Positions 1 through 5,912 are shown, counted from the stretch's first letter. The stretch is 5,989 bases of DNA from CAYFUL01 sp964346375 (GCA_964346375.1 CAYFUL010000076.1:1-5989), one strand, 5' to 3'. Translations and numbers: made by a program. The notes: generated by a model not told the origin, from the letters alone.

Positions 1-39
1 CAAAGTTTAGTAGATAGAATAAGAAATTTAGAGCACTAA
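1..39 (+). CDS. possible 3' end of an unidentified plus-strand gene
   Basis: Reading frame 1 is open from the window edge and gives the last 12 residues QSLVDRIRNLEH before a TAA stop at 37-39. The charged, helix-like composition is compatible with a real C-terminus, and a stem-loop follows directly. Twelve codons are too few to identify a family or to exclude a chance open frame. If real, the gene converges on fic. Confidence 0.3.
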   Translation, partial: QSLVDRIRNLEH

Positions 40-126
40 AAAGGTCTATCCAAAACCTTTGGTAGGGGTCAGTCGTCCTCGCCCGACCCGGGGAGATAGT
101 GTATTGGTATTGTAAAATACATACAC
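40..126. other. string of stem-loops with a GC-rich patch; possible structured RNA or element end
   Basis: Three potential hairpins follow one another. CTATCCAAA/TTTGGTAG (46-65) has one bulge and a 3-nt loop. GGGTC/GACCC (66-70 with 85-89) has an inner TCG/CGA pairing. The third is nested: GTGTAT/ATACAC (99-104 with 121-126) encloses GTATT/AATAC (107-111 with 116-120) around a 4-nt loop. Positions 61-95 are 26/35 G+C (74%), far above the AT-rich surroundings, which is typical of structured RNA or of foreign DNA. No T-run follows the stems, so a simple terminator is not supported. A transposon end, a guide-type RNA at the 3' end of a mobile gene, or an RNA tail of the upstream gene are possible. 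None can be named from sequence alone. Confidence 0.4.
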
Positions 127-165
127 AATAAAATACGGTAATTGTTTAACTTATAGATAGATCTT

Positions 166-1209
166 CTATTTTTTAACGTATTTAGTTGATCGTCCATTTC
201 CAATTTTCTCAATTAAATTTTTTTCAATAAGCTCCTTTAATGCTCTTTCAATAGTTCTTTGGGAAATATCAGGACAGAGAATAACAATATCTGATTTGGA
301 AAGTGGCTCTAAAGAATTTTCGATTATATTCAATACCCTTTGAGGAGAGGTTAAACTCCGTTCCCCTATTATTTTAAATCTCTCATCACATTCATTATAT
401 CCCTTGTAAATTATTGAAAGCAGGTACTTAATAAATGGAAGTTCATCATTAGTTCCATCGTGCCAGTTTTTGCTGGAGTTTTGTAATTCTTCGTAATAAC
501 TTTCCTTTGATTTTTCAATTAGCATTTCCAAACTAATGTACTTTCCAACAAAAAATCCATGCCTATAGAGTAAAAGCAGGGTTAATAATCTGGACATTCT
601 ACCATTTCCGTCACTAAATGGATGTATACATAAAAAAACATGGATTACAGTAGGTATTAGTAAAAGAGGTGGAACATCATTTTCCAAACCCTTATTGTAT
701 CCTTCTACCATAGCCTCAATATATTTTTCTGTTTCAAATGCAGATACTGGACTAAATCTTACCTTTTGTTCTCCAAGGGCATTTATTTCTACAATGCTAT
801 TATCCATAGTTTTAAACTTACCCCTATGTCTTTCATTTGAGTAGGAATAAAGTCTATTATGGAGAGTTAAAATATTATTTTTTGTAAATTCGATATTGTC
901 ATAATTATCGTGTATAATATCTAAAACTTCCCTATATCCATAAATTTCTTCCTCATTTCTATTTCTAGGCTCGGATTTATTACTCATTAACTCCTCTAAG
1001 CGAGTATCGTTTGTAGAAATTCCTTCAATTGCATTGGATGATTTTGTACTTTGGATTTTAGCAACTTCAACCATTTTATCAAGCACATCAGAAAAATTAC
1101 GTACATATAGCTCTTGCTTTCCCTTGTGTTCATAAATTCCAGCGATGGTTTTATAAATACTAGCAGGAATATTTAATTCCAGTAGCTTTTCGTAATTAAA
1201 CTCTCTCAT
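166..1209 (-). CDS. Fic-domain protein, predicted AMP-transferase, with C-terminal winged helix
   Basis: This 347-residue protein has the complete Fic active-site motif HPFSDGNGRMSR at residues 196-207: catalytic His196, Phe198, metal-binding Asp200, the anion-binding GNGR loop and Arg207. Fic enzymes with this full motif normally transfer AMP from ATP to a Ser/Thr/Tyr hydroxyl of a target protein. The target here is unknown, and location is presumably cytoplasmic because no signal peptide is seen. The helix motif SSNAIEG (residues 57-63; Ser58, Glu62, Gly63) matches the (S/T)xxxE(G/N) autoinhibitory signature, and its N-terminal position makes this class II. VRFSPVS (150-156) is the likely substrate-docking flap. 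Residues about 287-347 look like a winged helix-turn-helix (DISQRTIERALKELIEKNLI), so DNA binding or autoregulation is plausible. Start: ATG at 1209 has AAGGAGG five bases upstream, whereas an in-frame ATG at 1230 lies upstream of that site and overlaps the repeat motif. It is a separate unit from nrdDG, behind their terminator. Family assignment is firm; target and role are not. Confidence 0.95.
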   Translation of the reverse strand: MREFNYEKLLELNIPASIYKTIAGIYEHKGKQELYVRNFSDVLDKMVEVAKIQSTKSSNAIEGISTNDTRLEELMSNKSEPRNRNEEEIYGYREVLDIIHDNYDNIEFTKNNILTLHNRLYSYSNERHRGKFKTMDNSIVEINALGEQKVRFSPVSAFETEKYIEAMVEGYNKGLENDVPPLLLIPTVIHVFLCIHPFSDGNGRMSRLLTLLLLYRHGFFVGKYISLEMLIEKSKESYYEELQNSSKNWHDGTNDELPFIKYLLSIIYKGYNECDERFKIIGERSLTSPQRVLNIIENSLEPLSKSDIVILCPDISQRTIERALKELIEKNLIEKIGNGRSTKYVKK

Positions 1210-1214
1210 ATCTC

Positions 1215-1221
1215 CCTCCTT
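1215..1221 (-). promoter_or_regulatory. ribosome binding site of the Fic gene
   Basis: Read on the minus strand this is AAGGAGG, five bases (GAGAT) before the ATG at 1209. It decides the start. The in-frame ATG at 1230 would put the site inside the coding region and has no comparable site of its own. Confidence 0.85.
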
Positions 1222-1222
1222 T

Positions 1223-1321
1223 CTCGCCATTATGCCATAAATGGCGTAGAAAAAACTAAAGTGGCGAGAAAAAACTCGCCAAAAAAAATAATTTTGGCGA
1301 GTAAAAATATAAATTGGCGAG
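1223..1321. repeat. TGGCGAG direct and inverted repeat array upstream of fic
   Basis: Three exact plus-strand copies of TGGCGAG lie at 1262-1268, 1295-1301 and 1315-1321, each followed by an A-rich run. A degenerate copy (TGGCGTAG) starts at 1242. Inverted copies CTCGCCA lie at 1223-1229 and 1275-1281. The direct copies form two pairs with starts 20 bp apart (1242/1262 and 1295/1315), about two helical turns. They also build mutually exclusive inverted repeats: 1262-1281 (7-bp arms, A6 spacer) and 1275-1301 (10-bp arms CTCGCCAAAA/TTTTGGCGAG, 7-nt spacer). The array fills the space between the nrdG terminator and the fic ribosome binding site, so it is a likely operator cluster or RNA switch for fic. 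The binder is unknown; the Fic protein's own winged helix is one candidate. Confidence 0.6.
1229..1257 (-). promoter_or_regulatory. tentative Fic gene promoter overlapping a palindrome
   Basis: CATAAT (minus strand, 1234-1229) resembles a -10 box. A poor -35 (AGTTTT, 1257-1252) lies 17 bp upstream. The palindrome GCCAT-aa-ATGGC (1234-1245) sits across the -10 edge and the spacer, where a repressor could act. Initiation here would give a leader of only about a dozen bases, consistent with the ATG at 1209. The -35 match is weak, and transcription could instead start further upstream within the repeat region. Confidence 0.3.
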
Positions 1322-1351
1322 AAAAAAAGTCTACCTTTTAAAAAGGTAGAC
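1322..1351 (-). terminator. rho-independent terminator of the nrdD-nrdG operon
   Basis: On the minus strand, seven bases after the nrdG stop, a perfect 11-bp inverted repeat (1351-1341 with 1339-1329, arms GTCTACCTTTT/AAAAGGTAGAC around one central base) runs directly into seven T residues (1328-1322). This is the classic intrinsic terminator form. It separates nrdDG from fic, so fic needs its own promoter. The stem also has A/T-rich flanks readable from the plus strand, but no plus-strand gene ends here. Confidence 0.92.
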
Positions 1352-1358
1352 CTAAATA

Positions 1359-1862
1359 TTAACTTATATATTCACTTAATAAAACTACTGAATTATTTTC
1401 CAGCGATTCCTTAATATCAATTATTCTCTGATTTGAACTTCCTCTAAACTTTAACTTTAAATCCTTTAACTCATTTACAAAAAGTCCATCTACCAATACA
1501 TCACATAGTTCCAGCAGTTGTTTTTTTAGTGGAGATGAGATTATTTCCTCAAATGTATATCCGGAATAGATCCAAATGGATTTACCTATATGATTTTTTA
1601 TCTCTTCTACAACTTTTATAAGTCCCTCTTCATTTTGAAAGGGCTCTCCTCCTAAAATTGTAAGTCCCTCTACTTCAGGAAGAAGGAGGTAGCTAACTAC
1701 CTCCTCAGTTTCCCTATCTGTCCAAATTTCTCCTGCGGAAAAATCCTGGTATTCTTCGTTAAAGCACTCTGGGCAATGGTGGGTACATCCAGTAACAAAT
1801 ATACTGCTGCGCACTCCTGGTCCATTTGCCACATCATACTTTCTAATCTGTCCATACCTCAT
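1359..1862 (-). CDS. nrdG: anaerobic ribonucleoside-triphosphate reductase activating protein (radical SAM)
   Basis: This 167-residue protein is of normal length for NrdG, the iron-sulfur activase that reductively cleaves S-adenosylmethionine and abstracts hydrogen from the C-terminal glycine of NrdD. Visible signatures are the N-terminal NGPGVR (residues 13-18), the radical-SAM cluster motif CTHHCPEC with Cys26, Cys30 and Cys33 (CX3CX2C), the SAM-binding GGEP at 71-74, and the family-typical C-terminal segment FRGSSNQRIID (139-149). It is cytoplasmic and oxygen-sensitive. The gene is last in the operon. Its ATG overlaps the nrdD stop by four bases (ATGA, 1859-1862), and no strong Shine-Dalgarno sequence precedes it, so translation is probably coupled to nrdD. 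Expression should follow the nrdD promoter and its NrdR boxes. Function is secure, since both the motifs and the partner gene are present. Confidence 0.97.
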   Translation of the reverse strand: MRYGQIRKYDVANGPGVRSSIFVTGCTHHCPECFNEEYQDFSAGEIWTDRETEEVVSYLLLPEVEGLTILGGEPFQNEEGLIKVVEEIKNHIGKSIWIYSGYTFEEIISSPLKKQLLELCDVLVDGLFVNELKDLKLKFRGSSNQRIIDIKESLENNSVVLLSEYIS

Positions 1863-3979
1863 ATATGAAGCACTCTATCTGTAATTTCCCTAGTTCTTCC
1901 TTCAATCCAGAAGTTTTCTCCAAGGTATCCGCAAGTTCTTCTAACTACTGTTAGAGTTGCCTTATCAGTATTTCCACACTGTGGACATTCCCAATCTCCA
2001 TCTTCGTTTACCTTTATCTCGCCATCAAAGTCACATTCTGAACAGTAGTCGCTCTTAGTATTAAACTCTGCATATTGAATATTGTCGTAAATATACTTAA
2101 CTAGAGTTTCAAGGGCTTCTAAGTTGTGTGACATATTTGGAATTTCTACATAGGATATACAACCACCAGTTGATCTGTCTTGGAATTTTGATTCAAAGGC
2201 AAATTTTTCAAAGGCAGAGATATTTTCCCTTACATCTACGTGGAAGGAGTTGGTGTAGTATCCCTTGTCTGTAATATTTTCAATTATTCCAAATCTCTCT
2301 CTGTCAATTTTATTAAATTTATGAGTTAAACTCTCTGCAGGTGTTGCATATAGTGTAAATTTAATTCCATATTCAGCTGTCCACTTTTTAACTGCGTCGT
2401 TTAAGTGGTCCATAATCTTCATTGCAAATTCTGTTCCCTTAGAGTCTGTATGACTAACTCCCTTAGTTAACATTGTAGCTTCGTAGATTCCAATATATCC
2501 AAGGGAAACTGTAGAGTAGCCGTTCTTTAATAGAGGTGCAATGCTCTCGTGTTTTCCAAGTCTTGCAATTGCTCCATGTTGCCAGTGGATAGGAGATGAG
2601 TCGCTATTTACCTTTTTAAGGTGTTCATATCTAATAAGTCCAACTCTCTTACATAGGTCAAGTCTTTTATCTAGTATTTCAAAGAATTTGCCCTCGTTTC
2701 CATTAGCAAGTATTCCAATTTGGGGAAGGTTAATAGTACAAGCTCCCATATTAAATCTTCCAACAAATTTATATCTATCCTTTTCATCCTTCCATGGAGG
2801 TAGGAATGCTCTACATCCCATAGGTGAGAAAATATTGCCCTCGTAGTTTTGTCTCATCTTCTTTGCAGAAATATAGTCAGGGTACATTCTCTTAGCGGTA
2901 CATCTAATTGCAAGGCTAGTTAAATAATAGTACTTAGAATCCTTATTTACATTATTTTCATCAAGGACGTATATTAATTTTGGGAAAGCTGGAGTAACGT
3001 AAACTCCTGCGTCATTTTTAATCCCCTTAATTCTCTGTTTTAAAATCTCCTCAATAATTTTAGCAACTTCTTCTTCGTAAGGGTCGCCGTCTTTAATGTG
3101 CATAAATAGAGTAACGAAAGGAGCCTGTCCATTGGAGGTCATAAGGGTATTAATTTGGTATTGGATAGTTTGAATTCCACTTTCCAAATCCTTTTGAGTC
3201 ATTTTTTCAGCCATCTTTTCAGCAAGTTCAACGTCCCCTAGTGTTTCAATGGCAAGGTTTAAATTCTTATCGTAACTCTTTCTTAAATACTTTCCTAAAC
3301 AGTCTATATGAATACTCTGTCCACCATATTGATTAGATGCAACTTGAGCAATAATTTGAGTCATAACATTACAAGCAACTTGGAAACTCTTTGGAGTTTC
3401 GATCATCTTTCCATTTACAACAGTTCCGTTATCAAGCATATCCTGCATATTAACTAGGCAGCAATTAAAAATAGGTTGTATAATATAGTCAAGGTCGTGA
3501 ATATGTATAGCTCCAGACTCTTGAGCCTCAACTAAATCAGCAGGAATCATCTTTCTCTTAGCAATATCCTTAGAAACTTCTCCGGCAATTAAATCCCTTT
3601 GAGTAGAGGCAATAATTGCATTTTTATTAGAGTTTTCGTCAAGAAGATCGATATTAGTCTGATTAAGCAGTCCAAGAATTTCACTATCAGTAGTATTTCT
3701 TTCACGTTTATAAGCTTGAACAGATTTGTAACTTTCATAAGCTCTAGCAGTAGCAGGGTTATTGTAGTCGATTAATTTATAGTAGACCATTTCCTCAATA
3801 GTATAGATGGAAATATCGTCGCCCTTTTGTCTAGCACTATCTTCAATTTCAGTAGCAATTTTTTCAGCAAGGCCTTCAACAAAAATTCCGGTAGTGGAAT
3901 TCATTGCCTTTTCTATAGCAATAGTAATCTTGTCCTTATTAAATGGCGCCTTGCGACCATTTCTCTTAATAACTTCCAT
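1859..3979 (-). CDS. nrdD: anaerobic (class III) ribonucleoside-triphosphate reductase, catalytic subunit
   Basis: This 706-residue glycyl-radical enzyme reduces ribonucleoside triphosphates to deoxyribonucleotides without oxygen. An N-terminal ATP-cone (about residues 1-92, beginning MEVIKRNGRKAPFNKDKI) gives allosteric control of activity. In the barrel are NCC (Cys173/Cys174), the likely partner cysteine region, and MGCR (Cys389), matching the thiyl-radical cysteine on the finger loop of known class III enzymes. FNMGACTINLP follows, with Cys414. A zinc site is formed by Cys646, Cys649, Cys665 and Cys668 (two CX2C pairs). RTCGYLG near the C-terminus carries the radical glycine, probably Gly684. 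All key residues are intact and the length is usual. Start: ATG at 3979 has GGAGG five bases upstream; a TTG at 3991 in the same frame overlaps that site and is rejected. It is first gene of the operon with nrdG, transcribed divergently from the Ntn-hydrolase gene. Which reductant it uses cannot be read from the sequence with confidence. Confidence 0.97.
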   Translation of the reverse strand: MEVIKRNGRKAPFNKDKITIAIEKAMNSTTGIFVEGLAEKIATEIEDSARQKGDDISIYTIEEMVYYKLIDYNNPATARAYESYKSVQAYKRERNTTDSEILGLLNQTNIDLLDENSNKNAIIASTQRDLIAGEVSKDIAKRKMIPADLVEAQESGAIHIHDLDYIIQPIFNCCLVNMQDMLDNGTVVNGKMIETPKSFQVACNVMTQIIAQVASNQYGGQSIHIDCLGKYLRKSYDKNLNLAIETLGDVELAEKMAEKMTQKDLESGIQTIQYQINTLMTSNGQAPFVTLFMHIKDGDPYEEEVAKIIEEILKQRIKGIKNDAGVYVTPAFPKLIYVLDENNVNKDSKYYYLTSLAIRCTAKRMYPDYISAKKMRQNYEGNIFSPMGCRAFLPPWKDEKDRYKFVGRFNMGACTINLPQIGILANGNEGKFFEILDKRLDLCKRVGLIRYEHLKKVNSDSSPIHWQHGAIARLGKHESIAPLLKNGYSTVSLGYIGIYEATMLTKGVSHTDSKGTEFAMKIMDHLNDAVKKWTAEYGIKFTLYATPAESLTHKFNKIDRERFGIIENITDKGYYTNSFHVDVRENISAFEKFAFESKFQDRSTGGCISYVEIPNMSHNLEALETLVKYIYDNIQYAEFNTKSDYCSECDFDGEIKVNEDGDWECPQCGNTDKATLTVVRRTCGYLGENFWIEGRTREITDRVLHI

Positions 3980-3984
3980 AGTAT

Positions 3985-3989
3985 CCTCC
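3985..3989 (-). promoter_or_regulatory. ribosome binding site of nrdD
   Basis: GGAGG on the minus strand lies five bases (ATACT) before the ATG at 3979. It overlaps the in-frame TTG at 3991-3989, which rules that codon out as the start. Confidence 0.85.
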
Positions 3990-3992
3990 AAT

Positions 3993-4008
3993 ACACAATA
4001 TATACATT
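3993..4008. promoter_or_regulatory. NrdR box 1, just downstream of the nrdD promoter
   Basis: ACACAATATATACATT matches 13 of 16 positions of the NrdR palindrome as I recall it (acaCwATATaTwGtgt). It lies between the predicted nrdD start of transcription and its ribosome binding site, where bound NrdR would block elongation or initiation. NrdR is the ATP/dATP-sensing repressor of ribonucleotide reductase genes, which fits the downstream gene. Confidence 0.75.
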
Positions 4009-4020
4009 ATTTATAAAAAG

Positions 4021-4049
4021 ATTATACTACATATTGTGTTGGTGTACAA
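4021..4049 (-). promoter_or_regulatory. nrdD-nrdG promoter
   Basis: On the minus strand, TTGTAC (4049-4044) and a perfect TATAAT (4026-4021) are separated by 17 bp. Transcription would start near 4014, giving a leader of about 35 bases that contains NrdR box 1. The overlap with NrdR box 2 supports this being the regulated operon promoter. Confidence 0.8.
4024..4039. promoter_or_regulatory. NrdR box 2, overlapping the nrdD -10 and spacer
   Basis: ATACTACATATTGTGT matches 14 of 16 positions of the recalled NrdR consensus. Its start is exactly 31 bp (three helical turns) from box 1, the same-face arrangement known for paired NrdR boxes. It overlaps the nrdD -10 and spacer, as expected for a repressor. 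Confidence 0.8.
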
Positions 4050-4109
4050 TAATATTTCAAGATTTTGTGTAAATTAATTGTAATACATTTTAAACAAGCT
4101 GCTAGTAGA

Positions 4110-4118
4110 TGCTATAAT
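4110..4118 (+). promoter_or_regulatory. extended -10 promoter of the Ntn-hydrolase gene
   Basis: TGCTATAAT combines a perfect TATAAT (4113-4118) with the upstream TG of an extended -10 element. The -35 region is poor (TAAACA at 4091-4096 with a 16-bp spacer), as is common for extended -10 promoters. Initiation near 4125 excludes the ATG at 4117, which lies inside the -10 box, as translation start. Confidence 0.7.
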
Positions 4119-4136
4119 GGAAGAAAATATAAAAAT

Positions 4137-4141
4137 AGGAG
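4137..4141 (+). promoter_or_regulatory. ribosome binding site of the Ntn-hydrolase gene
   Basis: AGGAG lies five bases before ATG 4147. The earlier in-frame ATG at 4117 has no such site, so 4147 is chosen as the start. Confidence 0.8.
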
Positions 4142-4146
4142 AGCGT

Positions 4147-5760
4147 ATGAAATTTAATCCATTAGAATATCCATTTAATTCAAGGAGAAATATAATCTAT
4201 TCAAAAGAGGCAATGGCAGCGTCGGGAAATCCCTACGCATCAAATGCAGGAATAGAGATAATAAAAAGGGGAGGAAATGCAGTAGACGCAGCAGTGGCAA
4301 TGGCAGCGACACAGACGGTAGTAGAGCCAACATGTAATGGAATAGGGTCAGATGCCTTTGCAATAATACATATAGATGGAAAACTATATGGCATAAACGG
4401 AAGCGGACCGTCCCCCAAAAAAATAAACAGAGAAGAATTAATAAGAAGGGGATACACAGACATACCAAAAAGGGGAGTAATGACCATAGATGTACCAGGA
4501 GCAGTAGACGCGTGGGCGAAAACGGTAGAGAGATTTGGAAGGCTAACTTTGGAAGAATGTTTAGAACCAGCAATAAGGTATGCAAGGGAAGGATATGTAG
4601 TCCAACCAACAATATCAAGAATATGGAAGAAAGAAGTAGAGGAATTTTCAGAACTACTAAAATCAAGTGAAGAATACCGTCCACTACTAGAACTATTTGC
4701 TAAGGGAAATAAACCATATAGACCAGGAGAAGTATTTAAGTCAGAGGAAATGGCAAAGACCTTAGAAAAAATTGCCAGTACAAAGGGAGAGGACTTTTAT
4801 AGGGGAGAGTTAGCAGAGAAAATCGTAGACTATATAAAAAAATATGGTGGCTACATGGAGCGAGAGGACTTAAAAGAATACGAGGCAGAGTGGGTAGAAC
4901 CAATAGGAGTAGAATACAGAGGATATGAAGTATGGGAGATGCCGCCCAATGGACATGGAATAACAGTATTAATGGCACTAAATATCTTAAAGGGATATAA
5001 CATAGAAGGAAAAAGAGATGAAAGGGAAATACACAGGCAAATAGAAGCAATGAAATTGGCATTTACAGATGCAAAGGAATATGTAGCAGAGCCAACAAGA
5101 ATGATAGTGGGAGTAGAGGAATTACTAGATGAAGAATATGCAAAAAAAAGAAGAGGACTGATAGGAGAAGAAGCACTACAACCACAAGTAGGAAATCCAA
5201 AGGACACATCCACAGTCTATTTCTGTGTAGGAGATAGAGAAGGAAATATGGTATCAATGATACAGAGTAACTATATGGAATTTGGATCGGGGATAGTCGT
5301 ACCAGGAACGGGAATATCATTAAACAATAGAATAAATAACTTTAATATGAGAGAAAAACATCCAAATAGTTTAGCAGGAGGAGTTAGACCATATCATACA
5401 ATAATCCCAGGATTTATAACAAAGGATAGGAAACCATTTGGAGCCTTTGGAGTAATGGGAGGATTTATGCAACCACAAGGACAATTTCAGGTACTAAGTA
5501 ATCTAATAGACTATAATCTAAATCCACAGGCAGCACTAGATGCCCCAAGGTGGCAGTGGACAGGAGAGAAGAATATAGAAATAGAAAGAGAGTTCCCAGA
5601 GCATATATATCTATCACTAAAGGAAAGAGGACATAGTGTAGAGTACCAAGGAGATAGTATAGGAATGGGAAGAGGGCAAATAATACTCTATGATGAGGAA
5701 AATAAGGTCTATATAGGAGGAACAGAAAAGCGTACAGACGGCTATATAGCAATAATATAA
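4147..5760 (+). CDS. gamma-glutamyltranspeptidase-superfamily Ntn-hydrolase, YwrD/HpxW-like
   Basis: This 537-residue protein is predicted to be a self-cleaving amidohydrolase. Family members autoprocess into a large and a small subunit, exposing an N-terminal threonine nucleophile. Here that is probably Thr356 (in DTSTVYFCVGD), giving pieces of about 355 and 182 residues. Other family marks are GGNAVDAAVA (42-51), SGIVVPGTGISLNN (381-394), RPYHTIIPG (414-422), the glycine pair in GVMGGFMQPQGQ (435-446) and GMGRGQ (506-511). True GGT has Thr-Thr-His after the cleavage point and an arginine that binds the glutamyl carboxylate; here the sequence is Thr-Val-Tyr, and SGPSP (86-90) stands where that arginine region would be. 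These features, with GRGQ, point to the YwrD/oxamate amidohydrolase (HpxW) branch. The substrate is undetermined; a gamma-glutamyl amide, an oxamate-like amide or another acyl-amide are all possible. No signal peptide is seen, so it is probably cytoplasmic. The gene is divergent from nrdD, has no visible terminator, and lies just before rRNA-type promoters. No purine-degradation neighbours are present to support an HpxW role. Confidence 0.92.
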   Translation: MKFNPLEYPFNSRRNIIYSKEAMAASGNPYASNAGIEIIKRGGNAVDAAVAMAATQTVVEPTCNGIGSDAFAIIHIDGKLYGINGSGPSPKKINREELIRRGYTDIPKRGVMTIDVPGAVDAWAKTVERFGRLTLEECLEPAIRYAREGYVVQPTISRIWKKEVEEFSELLKSSEEYRPLLELFAKGNKPYRPGEVFKSEEMAKTLEKIASTKGEDFYRGELAEKIVDYIKKYGGYMEREDLKEYEAEWVEPIGVEYRGYEVWEMPPNGHGITVLMALNILKGYNIEGKRDEREIHRQIEAMKLAFTDAKEYVAEPTRMIVGVEELLDEEYAKKRRGLIGEEALQPQVGNPKDTSTVYFCVGDREGNMVSMIQSNYMEFGSGIVVPGTGISLNNRINNFNMREKHPNSLAGGVRPYHTIIPGFITKDRKPFGAFGVMGGFMQPQGQFQVLSNLIDYNLNPQAALDAPRWQWTGEKNIEIEREFPEHIYLSLKERGHSVEYQGDSIGMGRGQIILYDEENKVYIGGTEKRTDGYIAII

Positions 5761-5800
5761 GGAAAATGTAAAATAAAAGTAAAAAAATGTAAAAAAAATG
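5761..5800 (+). promoter_or_regulatory. A-tract upstream (UP-like) region of promoter P1
   Basis: A-runs at 5781-5787 and 5791-5798, about one helical turn apart, lie immediately upstream of the P1 -35 box. This is typical of UP elements and bent DNA before rRNA promoters. No terminator hairpin for the preceding gene is visible here, so read-through into the next unit is possible. Confidence 0.55.
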
Positions 5801-5829
5801 TTGACTTATAAAAAATAGGGTGTTATTAT
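5801..5829 (+). promoter_or_regulatory. tandem promoter P1, rRNA-type
   Basis: TTGACT (5801-5806) and TATTAT (5824-5829) are separated by exactly 17 bp. A G lies seven bases after the -10 (5836), suited to the GTP start usual for Firmicutes rRNA promoters. A-tracts lie upstream, and the start region is duplicated at P2. Confidence 0.85.
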
Positions 5830-5849
5830 AAATAAGCTGTTTCGAAAGA
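5824..5849 (+). repeat. start-region direct repeat, copy 1
   Basis: This 26-bp segment (-10 box plus transcript start) recurs at 5907-5932, 83 bp downstream, with one mismatch (T5841 against C5924). It begins a 5'-terminal hairpin: GCTGTT (5836-5841) pairs with AACAGC (5849-5854) around a loop containing GAAA. Confidence 0.9.
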
Positions 5850-5883
5850 ACAGCATACCAAAAAAAATATTTTAAAAAAGTGC

Positions 5884-5912
5884 TTGACACTGTGAAATGA
5901 ATTTGGTATTAT
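5884..5912 (+). promoter_or_regulatory. tandem promoter P2, rRNA-type
   Basis: A perfect TTGACA (5884-5889) and TATTAT (5907-5912) have a 17-bp spacer. A-runs at 5860-5867 and 5874-5879 lie upstream as an UP-like element, and G5919 sits seven bases after the -10. Two such promoters in tandem are characteristic of rRNA operons in Firmicutes. Confidence 0.88.

Noticed and set aside
40..126. Group II intron 3' end or tnpB-associated guide RNA.
   Set aside because: No domain V-like sequence is recognisable, and the 12 visible residues upstream do not resemble a reverse transcriptase or TnpB tail. It is kept only as an unexplained structured element.
153..174. ATAGA/TCTAT hairpin followed by TTTTT as a plus-strand terminator for the left-edge gene.
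   Set aside because: The stem is about five A/T-rich pairs with a 3-nt loop and overlaps the end of the Fic coding region. It is too weak to call.
166..1209. Doc-like kinase toxin in a toxin-antitoxin pair.
   Set aside because: The motif is the canonical GNGR form rather than Doc's variant. The inhibitory helix is built into the protein, and no small antitoxin gene precedes it.
1223..1321. TGGCGAG repeats as a short CRISPR array.
   Set aside because: The units are only 7 bp, occur in both orientations, and have spacers of variable short length. No cas gene is present.
2541..2846. Plus-strand open frame inside nrdD; similar ones lie near 3807-4072.
   Set aside because: They are antisense to conserved nrdD sequence, have no convincing ribosome binding site, and their translations do not resemble a known family.
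4175..5320. Several long minus-strand open frames antisense to the Ntn-hydrolase gene (for example 4175-4684, 4736-5062, 4851-5213, 5063-5320).
   Set aside because: Their translations are low-complexity Leu/Pro/Ser-rich strings with no family resemblance. They lie opposite a well-conserved gene, and their openness follows from that gene's purine-rich codon use.
4147..5760. Secreted, bona fide gamma-glutamyltranspeptidase.
   Set aside because: No signal peptide is visible, and the Thr-Thr-His and carboxylate-binding arginine hallmarks are missing.
5465..5890. Minus-strand open frame of about 140 codons running from the end of the Ntn-hydrolase gene into the tandem promoters.
   Set aside because: It is a Leu/Phe/Tyr-rich shadow of A-rich DNA and crosses two strong opposite-strand promoters. 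No recognisable product is encoded.
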